Assembly (NCBI GenBank): GCA_947184155.2
Contig: CAMXCT020003437.1
Coordinates: 1-64,000 of the forward strand
Source: Cladocopium goreaui
Taxonomy: Eukaryota; Sar; Dinophyceae; Suessiales; Symbiodiniaceae
DNA: 64,000 bases
Reading direction: 5' to 3'
Position numbers and translations under genes: made by a program
Notes under the pieces: model-generated
What the model saw: the letters and a program-made list of their open reading frames with translations, nothing else
Told to the model about the DNA's origin: nothing
Databases searched by the model: none
Shown: piece after piece, positions 10,511-20,537 of the stretch
Position numbering within the stretch: the stretch's first letter is position 1
Layout of the letters: every line of letters begins with the position of its first letter

Positions 10511-10825
10511 CTATTGCAATATATTTTTTACAGAAACAGCTTGCAAGTCGCAAGAACAATCCTTGGAAATCAAAGCCAATTTGGCCTTTTCAGGCTCAGT
10601 CAAAAGCCCGTCACAATATGCCATCATACAACTCAGACAGCAGCGATCGCCCGCAAACGCTTCCAACTCCAGCATGAGTTGTCTATCTTGCACGGGTCGC
10701 TTGAACATCTCCTGCAAAGCGTCCTTCAACGATTCAAACTTACTGCTGCTCAGCACGTACGCCATTGGAGATTTCTGGCAAACAGATTTCGATCCACAAT
10801 ATTGAGCCAAATCTATACACGCCAT
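10511..10825 (-). CDS. Unknown ORF, 104 codons, cysteine-containing
   Basis: An uninterrupted minus-strand frame from ATG 10825 to a stop at 10511. The text is protein-like: SSKFESLKDALQEMFKRPVQ, LMLELEAFAGDRCCLSCMM, LTEPEKAKLALISKD, with six cysteines in the second half. No family is recognised. It precedes the truncated ORF at 10314 by about 200 bases on the same strand; that gap is stop-rich, so they could be exons or parts of one decayed gene. Confidence 0.5.
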   Translation of the reverse strand: MACIDLAQYCGSKSVCQKSPMAYVLSSSKFESLKDALQEMFKRPVQDRQLMLELEAFAGDRCCLSCMMAYCDGLLTEPEKAKLALISKDCSCDLQAVSVKNILQ

Positions 10826-10954
10826 GCATCGATCGATGCACTCGCAAAATTTTCATGCACATGGTTTTTCGACGTATATATGATCGACAAGCAATAACCA
10901 AACGGAATCTCGACAATTCGGTAAACATATAAATATATTCAATGAACACTCTGC

Positions 10955-11100
10955 ACTCAAAAATCTACTCTCAAAATCCTCAAAACGCAACTCTCAAGAA
11001 TGAACACTCTCAAAACTCAAGTCTCAAAACCCGGACTCTCAAGAATTAACGCTCTCAAAATTCAACTCGCAAAACCCTCAAAAAGCAACTTTCAAAGATA
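10955..11100. repeat. CTCAAAAC-rich subterminal repeats, right side
   Basis: Units such as ACTCTCAAAACTCAAGTCTC mirror the composition of 721-920 near the left end. Together with the AT-rich tracts they give the element a layered end structure. Confidence 0.6.
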
Positions 11101-11144
11101 ATTTTTAACATTTTTGTATGAGTGAGAGATCATGAAAATGTAAT

Positions 11145-11300
11145 GTTTGATGAAATTTAAATATATTTAAATTTAAATTTTAAATACACATTTAAAATGT
11201 ATATTTAAAATTAATTTAAATAATATTTAAAATTTAAATAATATCTAATTTTTTTAAATTTAATTAATTTTTTTAATTTTAAATAATATTTAAAATTTTA
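11145..11300. other. AT-rich subterminal tract, right side
   Basis: AAATTTAAATAT-type sequence running into the right terminal repeat, the counterpart of 118-720. Confidence 0.7.
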
Positions 11301-11319
11301 TGTTAAAGGATCCTTATGG
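11286..11319 (-). repeat. Right terminal inverted repeat, 34 bp
   Basis: The reverse complement of 95-128, without mismatch. The very end reads GGATCCTTATGG, after which the interrupted host exon continues with ATGTTTTGTTG. Confidence 0.92.
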
Positions 11320-11374
11320 ATGTTTTGTTGAATGGATTTCACGAAGGAATGATTGTGAAGGCCAACGCTGGAAG
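11320..11374 (+). CDS. Block-A exon, 3' part (copy 1)
   Basis: Continues the exon begun at 1-94; in the joined frame it would read DVLLNGF and so on, to a GGAAG|GTGATAG donor at 11374/11375 that is conserved in every copy. The insertion makes this copy of the gene non-functional unless the whole 11.2 kb were removed. Confidence 0.5.
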
Positions 11375-11667
11375 GTGATAGTTACTGAGAAACCAACAAC
11401 TCTCACAAAGGCGCACAGTGGACAAGAGACCAAGGCACTTCAGCCCAGCCCAACGTCAAGTGTGCACGGAAGACGGTTTCTGTTCAGGAGTCAGAAAAGA
11501 CTACAGACCAAGATTGGTCGTGGCCCCCATTGCAGTTGCAAACCCATAGGCCAGAGACCAACTACACAAATCAAACACACACCCTGTGTTTTTTTGACAC
11601 CACTTATTAACAAAAACAATGTCCCACTGTTTTTAATGTTACATCCCTTACTTCTCAAAACATTCTC

Positions 11668-11805
11668 ATGATATCAGCGGCAAATGCGCCCACCATCCAA
11701 GAAGCTGATGGTACTCCGTGGCAGGGTGGACCAGGCCAGAACTCTCTGGAAGCCAAGCCCCGAAAGGCTGAGCCGCGCTGGGAGCGTCTTCCTGGCGAAG
11801 CTTGA
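11668..11805 (+). CDS. Block-B terminal exon (copy 1)
   Basis: The plus frame from ATG 11668 to TGA 11805 gives 45 residues (MISAANAPTIQEADGTPWQG, then GPGQNSLEAKPRKAEPRWER). ATATCAG just before CGGCAAATGCG may be a splice acceptor, so the first residues may not be coding. Composition and G/C-ending codons favour coding on this strand, although the minus strand is also open. Conserved at 21015, 40265 and 49533. Product unknown. Confidence 0.45.
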   Translation: MISAANAPTIQEADGTPWQGGPGQNSLEAKPRKAEPRWERLPGEA

Positions 11806-11936
11806 AATAAACGGCGGAGTTTCGATTCGATTCATGTAATGGTTTAGAAATTAATTTGAACACCTTGATGAAATGTATTGATGTGTACTTACATATTGGA
11901 GTAATTACTCGACTATGATTCAGCATGATCCCACAG

Positions 11937-12090
11937 GATTACAACCTCAAATTCCCAGCGCCAAGCGGCAAGGGCGAGAAGCGGATGAACTGCTCCGTGG
12001 CCCGCAGCGACGGCCGTGGCCACGCGCGGGATCCGTTGCCTCGGCGCATGGACACGAGGACGTGGCGAAGCCATGGGAGATGTTGGGGAA
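11937..12090 (+). CDS. Block-C exon (copy 1)
   Basis: Begins after the acceptor ATCCCACAG|GATTAC. The plus frame reads DYNLKFPAPSGKGEKRMNCS, then RDPLPRRMDTRTWR, basic and G/C-rich. The 3' limit is not certain: no clear GT donor is visible, but GA donors are possible near 12050-12090. Repeated at 21286, 40535, 49815 and 61138. Product unknown; it probably belongs to the same plus-strand gene as block A. Confidence 0.45.
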
Positions 12091-12458
12091 AACATGGGAA
12101 AAAACATGGGAATGGAACATATATGGATTTTGCAGGAATCCGTTGGGTTTTATATAGATCCTATAGTTATTTAAAAAAAACGGTTGGTGTGTTAAAAACA
12201 CAAACTTCTTGAAGCAGTAAATGGTCTAACTTTCAGTAAAGAAGCGAGATTTGAGAAGTCGACAGAAAACTGTCTAATGTATGCCTTGGTACCGTTTCTA
12301 CTCCTTAGCTCAATGGCGCAAACAAATGAAAACCCAATGAATCCACGCCATCCTCATGTCACTGTCAGTACCTGTACTCAACAATTCTACTTTCCGAGCT
12401 TTAACAATCAGTTGGCCACTCTCCATCCACAACAGCCCGCCAGTTCCACCACCGTCGC

Positions 12459-12553
12459 CTCGAGAGGCGAATCTCCGCGATCACCGCGCCCTTGTCGTCC
12501 TCCACGGCCTCAACTCCCGCTGCTGCCATAGCGCCCTGGTTGAAGGATACGTC
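12459..12553 (-). CDS. Block-D type I exon (copy 1)
   Basis: On the minus strand, an acceptor TTCAG|GACGTATCC opens a single frame DVSFNQGAMAAAGVEAVEDD, then KGAVIAEIRLS, ending at CTCGAG|GCGACGG, which would be a GC donor. The ATG inside (minus, 12529) could be an alternative start. The acidic, alanine-rich text looks genuine. The unknown minus-strand gene to which it belongs is not otherwise resolved. Confidence 0.45.
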
Positions 12554-13615
12554 CTGAAGCGAGTTTGACCTGGACCCTCAACCCATAAAGATCATAAAGA
12601 TTTGTGCAAAGTACCAAAAAGATTGGGAGAACAAACCCGATGGATACTCGGAGGTTCCAGGTATATTGAGACGTATTGAGACATTTCATGAATAGGTCAA
12701 ACTGAGTTGATACCAAGCAATAATTGAGCAATAAACAATAACTTACATCAAATAAAGGAAGTAGACACTGGACCCAACAAAAACATACCAAGAACATCCA
12801 AGAACTAGAGGCAAAGGTAGTCTGCAATCCACTGGGGGGCAATATGGGGCAACATACCCAGACTTTCTAGCCTTGATTTTTCAATGTTACTCTCCTCCAA
12901 ACTATCATAGGTGTGGAAAACCTAACATTTTTTGTCAATTTTCCTAGGGTTTGTTCCACATCTACGTTGGTTTACCCCAGGGTAAGCATTTGCTCAGCAT
13001 GTGCCACCACTGTTCCAAGGTTTCCCAAGGGCTGTCCATCTGCACCATATATTTCTGCTGCCAATAGTATTGGCAAAACTGGGTTCCTGCATCTGTTTTC
13101 TATGAACATCTCTAAAGCATCATAAGCATCAGAAAGAAAATGGACCCATTAAATGCGAGCCCAGAAGCATAGCTCATCGCTTATAGGCTGGAGATGCCAA
13201 CAAAGCAGAAGACCATCCTGACGTCCGCGAGAAGGTGAAAACATGGTGGGACGGCTGGGCGAGGGCAGCTGTGCTGGTGTTTTTAAGGTTAAAAAAAACG
13301 GTGGTTTGGTGACGGAAATCGTTCTGTTGGGTTGTTTTGGTATGTTTGTTGTTCGCTTAATGGTATATGATCCACTTACTGGCTGAAAATGCAGCTAGCA
13401 AATCACTCCATAACAAATGAATCGAAACACCAGCCAGATTGAGATCTCTAAGCATGGACAGTTCAGCGCAGGCAGTTTGACCCACTGCAAGCTGCATGCA
13501 GCGCTACATGTTTTTTCCGTTGTGAACGGTGCTCCTCTATCTCCTCTGGAGATTCAGAAAAAAACAAAAGGTAAACCACAGTGAACCTGCGATAAACGGT
13601 TGATCCTTGCGAATG
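12554..13615. other. Block-D type I intron-like and decayed sequence
   Basis: Aligns with 50431-51489. It contains relics of type II exons: the segment around 13000-13080 corresponds to the exon at 27974-28090 but has lost its coding part. A short conserved island at 13192-13290 reads, on the plus strand, ADHPDVREKVKTWWDGW-like text. No complete gene is seen. The stretch also holds the region just downstream of the ARM/TIR-like gene stop. Confidence 0.4.
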
Positions 13616-13788
13616 TCAACTTGAGCCGTCCTTGCCCACTTTGTGCCTTTGGAGGGCAGTGGCAATTTGTGCGGCAATTTCTATTTCCGATTTTTCTCGG
13701 CATTCTAGGAACACAACGCTCGGCTTGAAGACACTCAAAATATATCCTTGAGCAAGGTGCTCTTTGTCATACGCGTGACCAGGCCCAC
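13616..13788 (-). CDS. TIR-like domain exon C (gene 1)
   Basis: Follows acceptor GTTCAG|GTGGGCC and, joined to exon B in phase 1, reads GGPGHAYDKEHLAQGYILSV then FKPSVVFLECREKSEIEIAA, stopping at TGA (13616). It supplies the last strand and helix of the proposed TIR-like fold. Acceptor, frame and stop are the same in the three other copies (33004, 43702, 51490), which supports the exon call more than any single copy does. Confidence 0.6.
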
Positions 13789-13967
13789 CTGAACAACCCC
13801 CCAAACCCTGCAGCTAAAGTGATTCACCCGCTGGTTGTGGGGATGCTCATGCGTTTCTAGAGAAACTGTAACATGTAGTATTGGGTTTCATCACTTCTAT
13901 TAAACCTGGTTGTTGCAATACAAGCTTCATTCAACACTCAGGCAGCTAGGCTTTGACAAATACCAAC

Positions 13968-14052
13968 CTGGTGGTTCTGGCGGGTACGTGTCATCCACCC
14001 TCAGCGGCAAGACTGTCACAAACTTCTCGTAATCCAGAGCAAACTTCAGCTC
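13968..14052 (-). CDS. TIR-like domain exon B (gene 1)
   Basis: An 85-nt exon with acceptor TAAG|GAGCTGAAG and donor CCACCAG|GTTGGT. It reads ELKFALDYEKFVTVLPLRVD then DTYPPEPP. The glutamate at its first codon, preceded by HK from exon A, falls where TIR NAD hydrolases carry their catalytic glutamate. The following hydrophobic strand and acidic turn also fit TIR domains. This is family knowledge applied to a short match, so moderate certainty. Confidence 0.6.
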
Positions 14053-14264
14053 CTTACAGTGTTGCAGGGCTCCCAATATATTCTATTTACAATAATGAGC
14101 AAGTCTCCAGTTCATTAATGGGGGTGCCAATGTTAATAATTTAACACGATGGTGATCAGGATTTCTTACATTATGACTGTGTTGTGGAGGCAACCACTAT
14201 TTCACAACCAAAAGATGGATGTTTAAGAACCCAAACATGCAAAGTGTATATAAGGAATCCTGTC

Positions 14265-14586
14265 CTTGTGGGACGAATAAGCAGAAGCAGTCATCTCGCC
14301 GTAGTGCTTGGTACACACAGCAATCATGGTGCCATTTTCTTTGTGCAGCCGCCCCAAGTATTTGGTGGTCAAATCCCCGAAGCTTTGGCCAGCATCTGCA
14401 GCCACCATGAGGATATCATACTTTCGGTCACATAGAATCTGGAACACTTTGCGGATTTTCCTTAGAGAGACGGCACTCGGGCAACATAAACTCAAGCTTT
14501 TCACAGGCACCAAAACGGATGCCAAAACCAAACTGGGGAATTCTGATCCCATGTATATACCATGTGATTGGAGGTTGACATAATAC
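14265..14586 (-). CDS. TIR-like domain exon A (gene 1)
   Basis: From acceptor TTTCAG|GTATTATG to CACAAG|GACAGG, a GA donor. The 3' two-thirds read KYDILMVAADAGQSFGDLTT then KYLGRLHKENGTMIAVCTKH and YGEMTASAYSSHK. The 5' third is open in two frames (one with LEFMLPECRLSKENPQS), so an internal shift or extra short intron near 14440 is possible; all four copies share this ambiguity. It links the ARM exon to the TIR-like part. Confidence 0.5.
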
Positions 14587-14632
14587 CTGAAACATCCTGG
14601 AACTACAATTGCAAAAGAGAAGAAATCAAACT

Positions 14633-17518
14633 TCAAAATGGCACACCCCAGCTGAGCATCTGTTCAATTGGGCCTCCATCGAATCTGGCAGAAAACATGG
14701 CCACCCGAGTGCCTTCCCCAGTTGGAATTGTGTCTCCTGTTCCTCCTTCTGCAATTCTTCCGTGTCCTGTAGCCTGGATGGACTTGGTTTCCTGCTTTTG
14801 AGACAGAAGTCGCAAAGCCTCATCCGCAGCCTCTTTCACCTTCCCTTTCCCGTGCCTCACTACAGGCTCCAATGTGGCAATCCCACCGGCCTTCAGGATG
14901 ACCTCCTTGGCCTCACAATTGTTTGCGAGATTTCGTAAGGCCCTGGCAGCATGCCATTTGGCATCATCGCTGCCAGTCACCACCAAAGCCACCAATGCCT
15001 CAGCTCCACCTTCTCTGCTGATGGCGACCCTGTTCTCATCCGAAACGGCTGCCCAAGTTCCGAGCTGCTCGGCTGCTTTGGCCTTCAGCTCTTCATTTCC
15101 AGCTTCCAGCGTCCTCATCTCACCCCGAAGCTTCTCCGCGGAGACAATAGTGCTCGGCTTTGTCGCCGGATCGTGGCCAAGCTTGCTGCTGTCCTTTTTG
15201 GAAAAACTGTTCAGAGCTTCCTTGGCCACCTGTCGGTGCACCAGCATCTCGCCATCTTTGGCCATCTCCTGAAGAGCTTGGACTCCGCCGGCTGCCACGA
15301 TGGCTGCCTCGTTCTGGTCATTCATTGCCAAGTTTCCCAAAGCACGTGCAGCATTTTCCTTGGCAGAAACGCTGCCACTTGTGACCAGTGCTACCAATGG
15401 AGGAATGCAACCAGCAGCTACTATGGCTGCCTTGTTCTGGTCATTCTTTGCGAAGTGTGCCAAAGCGTATACACCATGTTCCTTGGCAGAATCGCTGCCA
15501 CTTGTGACCAGTGCTACCAGCGGAGGAATGCCACCAGCAGCTACTATGGCTGCCATGTTCTGGTCAATCATTGCCAAGCTTGCCAAAGCGTATACAGCAT
15601 GTTCCTTGGCAGAATCGCTGCCACTTGTGACCAGTGCTACCAGCGGAGGAATGCCACCAGCAGCTACGATGCCTGCCGCGTTCTGGTCATTCATTGCCAA
15701 GCTTGCCAAAGAACATGCAGCAGTTTTCTTCGCTGAGTCGCTGCCACTTGTGACCAGTGCTACCAGCGGAGGAATGCCACCAGCAGCTGCGATGGCTGCC
15801 TTGTTCTGGTCATTCATTGCGAAGTGTGCCAAAGCGTATACAGCATGTTCCTTGGCAGCATCGCTGCCACTTGTCACCAGTGCTACCAGCGGAGGAATGC
15901 CACCAGCAGCTACGATGGCTGCCTTGTTCTGGTCATTCGTTGCTAATTCTCCCAAAGCATTGGCAGCATTTTTCGTGGCAGAAACGCTGCCGCTTGTGAC
16001 CAGTGCTAGCAGCGGAGGAATGCCACCAGCAGCAACGATGGCTACCTTGTTCTGGTCATTCATTGCGAAGAGTGCCAAAGCGTATACAGCATGTTCCTTG
16101 GCAGAATCGCTGCCACTTGTGACCAGTGCTACCAGCGGAGGAATGCCACCAGCAGCTACGATGGCTGCCTTGTTCTGGTCATTCATTGCCAAGCTTGCCA
16201 AAGCACATGCGGCATTTTTCTTCGCTGAGACGCTGCCACTTGTGACCAGTGCTACCAGCGGAGGAATGCCACCAGCAGCTACTATGGCTGCCTTGTTCTG
16301 GTCATTCATTGCGAAGAGTGCCAAAGCACGTGCAGCATTTTCCTTGGCAGAAACGCTGCCACTTGTGACCAGTGCTACCAGCGGAGGAATGCCACCAGCA
16401 GCTACTATGGCTGCCTTGTTCTGGTCTTTCATTGCGAAGCGTGCCAAAGTGTATACAGCATGTTCCTTGGCAGAATCGCTGCCACTTGTGACCAGTGCTA
16501 CCAGCGGAGGAATGCCACCCGCAGCTGCAATGGCTGCCTGGTTCTGGTCGTCATTCCATGCCAAGTTTGCCAAAGCACGTGCAGCATTTTCCTTGGCAGA
16601 AACGCTGCCACTTGTGACCAGCGCTACCAGCGGAGGAATGCCACCAGCAGCTACTATGGCTGCCTTGTTCTGGTCATTCATTGCGAAGTGTGCCAAAGCG
16701 TATACAGCATGTTCCTTGGCAGAATCGCTGCCACTTGTGACCAATGCTACCAGCGGAGAAATGCCACCGGCAGCTGCGATGCCTGCCATGTTCTGGTCAA
16801 TCAATGCCAAGCTTCCCAAAGCACCTGCAGCATATTCCTTGGCAGAATCGCTGCCACTTGTGACCAGTGCTACCAGCGGAGGAATGCCACCCGCAGCTGC
16901 GATGGCTGCCCTGTTCTGGTCATTCCTTGCCAAGTTTCCCAAAGCAAGTGCAGCATTTTTCTTCGCTGAGTCGCTGCCACTTGTGACCAGTGCTACCAGC
17001 GGAGGAATGCCACCGGCAGCTGCGATGGCTGCCCTGTTCTGGTCATTCGTCGCCAAGATTCCCAAAGCACGTGCAGCTTCTTCCTTGGCAGAATCGCTGC
17101 CACGGGTGACCAGTGCTACCAGCGGAGGAATACCAGCCGCAGCTGCGATGGCTGCCCTGTTCTGGTCAATCAATGCCAAGTTTGCCAAAGCACGTGCAGC
17201 ATTTTCCTTCGCAGAATCGCTGCCACTTGTGACCAGTGCTACCAACGGAGAAATGCCACCCGCAGCTGCGATGGCTGCCTTGTTCTGGTCATTCTTTGCC
17301 AAGGTTTTCAAAGCACGTGCAGCACAACCCTTCGCAGAATCGCTGCCACTCGTGACCAGTGCTACCAGCGGAGGAATGCCACCGGCAGCTGCGATGGCTG
17401 CCTTGTTCTGGTCATCCGTTGCCAAGTTTGCCAAAATTTCTGCAGCCTCCTTCTTCTCACGATCACTGGCTTCTGGGTTTCTCAACGATTGCACACGATT
17501 TTGGATCTCACCATCCAT
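14633..17518 (-). CDS. Armadillo-repeat protein, gene 1 (about 18 tandem repeats)
   Basis: A 961-codon uninterrupted minus frame. After a leader (MDGEIQNRVQSLRNPEASD) come about 18 consecutive 41-residue repeats of the form NDQNKAAIAAAGGIPPLVAL + VTSGSDSAKE + AARALxNLA, the three-helix armadillo signature. A linker follows (KPSTIVSAEKLRGEMRTLEA), then two more diverged ARM units (SDENRVAISREGGAEALVAL; EVILKAGGIATLEPVV) and a tail to WGVPF. ARM superhelices bind peptides or form autoinhibitory scaffolds. A GTGTGCC right at the tail (SW|G) could be a donor, in which case the stop at 14633 is intronic and the protein continues into the TIR-like exons downstream. Such genes are often labelled Vac8-like. 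The plus strand across the array is also open, only because the 123-bp unit lacks stops there. Confidence 0.8.
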   Translation of the reverse strand: MDGEIQNRVQSLRNPEASDREKKEAAEILANLATDDQNKAAIAAAGGIPPLVALVTSGSDSAKGCAARALKTLAKNDQNKAAIAAAGGISPLVALVTSGSDSAKENAARALANLALIDQNRAAIAAAAGIPPLVALVTRGSDSAKEEAARALGILATNDQNRAAIAAAGGIPPLVALVTSGSDSAKKNAALALGNLARNDQNRAAIAAAGGIPPLVALVTSGSDSAKEYAAGALGSLALIDQNMAGIAAAGGISPLVALVTSGSDSAKEHAVYALAHFAMNDQNKAAIVAAGGIPPLVALVTSGSVSAKENAARALANLAWNDDQNQAAIAAAGGIPPLVALVTSGSDSAKEHAVYTLARFAMKDQNKAAIVAAGGIPPLVALVTSGSVSAKENAARALALFAMNDQNKAAIVAAGGIPPLVALVTSGSVSAKKNAACALASLAMNDQNKAAIVAAGGIPPLVALVTSGSDSAKEHAVYALALFAMNDQNKVAIVAAGGIPPLLALVTSGSVSATKNAANALGELATNDQNKAAIVAAGGIPPLVALVTSGSDAAKEHAVYALAHFAMNDQNKAAIAAAGGIPPLVALVTSGSDSAKKTAACSLASLAMNDQNAAGIVAAGGIPPLVALVTSGSDSAKEHAVYALASLAMIDQNMAAIVAAGGIPPLVALVTSGSDSAKEHGVYALAHFAKNDQNKAAIVAAGCIPPLVALVTSGSVSAKENAARALGNLAMNDQNEAAIVAAGGVQALQEMAKDGEMLVHRQVAKEALNSFSKKDSSKLGHDPATKPSTIVSAEKLRGEMRTLEAGNEELKAKAAEQLGTWAAVSDENRVAISREGGAEALVALVVTGSDDAKWHAARALRNLANNCEAKEVILKAGGIATLEPVVRHGKGKVKEAADEALRLLSQKQETKSIQATGHGRIAEGGTGDTIPTGEGTRVAMFSARFDGGPIEQMLSWGVPF

Positions 17519-18045
17519 CTATTGGGGTGCCCCTGGCTTGAGCCGCTGAGCTACCCATCCCTACAGCTTCATGGAAGGTATGTCAAATGTTGAGACTTCA
17601 ACATACTTCCGCAACCTGCAGAAGGTCAACATTCCACGCACCAGGTGTGAAACCTGTGGGAAAACTTCAATAGTTTCACCCAATTTTCGGAGCCAAGCCA
17701 CCGGGCCAGTCGGGGCGCACCACACCGAAGTCGATGATGTGATTCTGCGCCGGGATCCTGGAGCTTTTCTCTAACATGGACCATAGATGTGCGAGAACCC
17801 ACCATGGCTGTCGCGCATTTTTCCCAGGAAAATCATGGAAACGTTCCACGCCTATGTTATTTATTACACGTTTAGCCCAGGGTAAGCATTGGACATACCC
17901 TAGCGAATCTCCATGACTCATAGGTTACCACTGGCTTCATGGTAGATTATCAGATTATCACCTTAGATTGTGAGGGGTAAAACAAGACATTAACTCACAG
18001 GCATGGGATATCATTGGGATATTATGGGGACTTCATGGGGATATT

Positions 18046-18077
<32 letters not shown>

Positions 18078-18143
18078 CAGTATAGATTATATATATATAT
18101 GTATATATATATACATATATGTATATATATATATACATATATG

Positions 18144-18174
<31 letters not shown>

Positions 18175-20537
18175 ATATATATATATATGTATATGTGTGT
18201 GTATAGTGGCTTTGTTTTGTATGATTGAAACCGGAAATTATAGTGCGTTCAATCCGATTTGGATCAGTCCCCTTACTGTGCCTCATATATACATGTCTAA
18301 GATTGTCTAAGCATTTCTGGAGGGGTTCCGCTTATACTTGCCAGGAACAACATCTTTTCCTGAAAATGTTCCCGGACCCAGTTCAATAAGCTAATGTTGT
18401 CCCAAACTGGAAACAAACAATTTTGGGATTGAAACCGCAAATCATCCGGAAACAATGACTAACAAGTTGCACTTTCACTAGCCAACTTTTACATTGTGGA
18501 CTGTGTACAGGGGCAATCATCCAATGTGCACTGGCCAAGTCGCACTAGTCAAAACTATAGTGGATTTCTTAGGTCGACTGGACTTCTACGTGGCATTGGT
18601 TTGGCAGCAATCTGGATCAATCATGCCAAAATGACTGAAGCAAATGATGCCTTGAACTCAGGGGGAATGATGAGTTATGTGGCCTGCGGCTACATGCAGG
18701 TATTCTATATCTATTTCTGTGCCGGCCCATTGTTCACTCAATGGTTCTTCTAATTGGAGCGTTGGACCCTTGGAGCCCCCATTTAGTAAATGGTTAAGAG
18801 GCTCATTATAGTAACCCCCAAACAAGATAGAACAGTAAACTATCATCATTTTAGTATATTGTTTCCTACCTTTTTTGGGGGTTGCTGTGAATCAAGTGCA
18901 ATATATATATATATATATATGTCTGGTGCGGTGTCTACCCTCCAGTAATCAAGCATGGCTTGGTGTAAAAAAGCATTATTTAATTTCTAGATCATTTTCC
19001 CAGGTATCAACCTCACCACCGCCCCTCCGAAGCGTGATCTCTAGAAAGCGTACCAACCGTCGGTGCCGTGCAGGAAGCAAAACTCGATTCGATGCTGTTG
19101 GAGGCGTTGGGGGTATCATGCAGGACATGGATGTGTGTGAAAATGGGGTGTACGCCCAAATAAGACAATTACTTTTATATACTTTAATTGGGAATATGAC
19201 TATATAGCAACCACCGGATTTTGGGGTACCCTATTTCGGACTAACCCACATGGTGGATCCGATGAGCAAACAAATATGGCAAAATCGATGAAACTCTGGC
19301 CAAATCTGCCGTCCTCCAAGCGTGGTTAATCTCAGATGCCGTGCACACAGAAAAAGCTATCCCAAATACCCCCTCTACTTGTCCCAGCGGGTAGACACTC
19401 CGAGAATTGAATTATAGTATATATCAATCCGAATACGGATACATCATGAATCATTAGTATAGTAACTCAGAGGTCAACCAATGATTAATTGCACATGACT
19501 AAACAATTACGTAAACAGCTTCCCCGAAAAAAGAAAGACCGGTAAATCCCATTAAACTAGTGATACCCATCCTGTCATCCCCGCCCTTCGGCGACAACGC
19601 CGCACCTGCACCCTGCCAGCTGCCCCCGCAGCGTGCGATTCCCGGCCGCCAAGGCTATACCACTGGAGGCAGCAGTTGCTTCGTGGTGGCTGTGGTTGTT
19701 ACAAGCCTCAAAACCTGGGTCAAACAACGGGCTCTCGATTGGACATGGGGCCAATCGGGATGTTTCGAAGGCACAAACAAAACATACAAGGATTTATGTA
19801 GAATAACTTGGATGAGTTGGGAAAATTCTACGGTTGAAAAATCTGTTGAAAGCCTGGATCTTGGGGGTACCATATGGTACCATGATGGTTTCCCGCATGC
19901 AATCTCGTCACCACAAAAATGGTGACCTTTGCATCATCTAAACTGAAAATGCAAATAAACATATCCCCAAACCAAACCTATCCAAACATGCTGCCGGGAA
20001 GCATCCATGATATCCTGGAAAGGAGGTCAAACAATCCAAGTTCTCCTCGCAACTCGGCACAGGATGCCTCGTTGGCTTCCGCCAAGGGCTCGAAGACGGT
20101 CCAGAGCTTGCGGTCCTCGTGGTTTCTATCGCCATTTATGGCTGGTATCCTCATGGTAAATCCACCAGTCCTCATCTGTTGGATGCCATATCCAGGTCCA
20201 TGTTCGATGTTGCTCCTATGAATTTCTGAAATATTCCCAAAAGTCCCCAAGGATATCAGATTTTTGCAACTGTGCCCAGAAAATATAGGTAATACGCTAT
20301 CCCCATGATGCCCCACCCACTTTCACATTTCTGGCATGTCATTGGGAATGGTTATAGGCTTTGGGTATACAACATCACTGGTTGCTTCTATCCTTGTTCC
20401 CATTTATCCATAGTAAATCCCTTGTTAATGCTTGGGCCCACTTCAATTTATTGATATTTCTTGTATGGTTCCCTTTCTCCATGGAAAGTTGTAAGTCCCT
20501 AGTATATTCCTATCAATGATAAATGGGATAAACATAG
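17519..20537. other. Block F spacer, copy 1, with exon-like islands
   Basis: About 3 kb conserved with 36815-39787, 46037-49055 and 53718-60361. Minus-strand islands with coding character: about 17676-17760 (IIDFGVVRPDWPGGLAPKIG), 17560-17640 (LRKYVEVSTFDIPSMKL), 18660-18780 (LQLEEPLSEQWAGTEIDIEY), 19590-19710 (SGIALAAGNRTLRGQLAG) and about 20000-20150 (RKLWTVFEPLAEANEAS). A (TA/TG)n microsatellite fills about 18040-18205. This copy has lost 28-36 bases from the island at 19020-19140 that is complete at 38236. The islands may be upstream exons of the ARM gene or of a separate minus-strand gene. Confidence 0.45.

Larger units (their letters stand above)
95..11319. mobile_element. 11.2-kb TIR-bounded element with Polinton-like-virus polymerase remnant
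   Basis: Both ends carry the same 34-bp inverted repeat, and removing the segment rebuilds the paralogous exon exactly (GCTGATGG joined to ATGTTTTG, as at 20655, 39911, 49180 and 60488). Inside the repeats lie AT-rich subterminal tracts (mostly AAATTTAAATAT) and then CTCAAAAC-rich tracts on both sides. The internal genes on the minus strand are a family B polymerase plus helicase relic, a cysteine-rich relic and several unknown ORFs. This content fits Polinton-like viruses, virophages or related large self-synthesising elements. No integrase, capsid or packaging ATPase was recognised, so it is a remnant or an unusual member. If the terminal CCAT/ATGG belongs to the element there is no target duplication; alternatively ATGG (91-94 and 11316-11319) is a 4-bp duplication. 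Confidence 0.85.

Noticed and set aside
15300..17549. 749-codon plus-strand ORF opposite ARM gene 1, and similar ones opposite genes 2-4
   Set aside because: It is the antisense of the 123-bp repeats; the unit has no stop in that frame, so the ORF is long for trivial reasons. The minus frame has the recognisable armadillo pattern, leader and tail.
18040..18205. Transmembrane or repetitive protein from YIYIYIC-type frames
   Set aside because: Translation of a TA/TG microsatellite.
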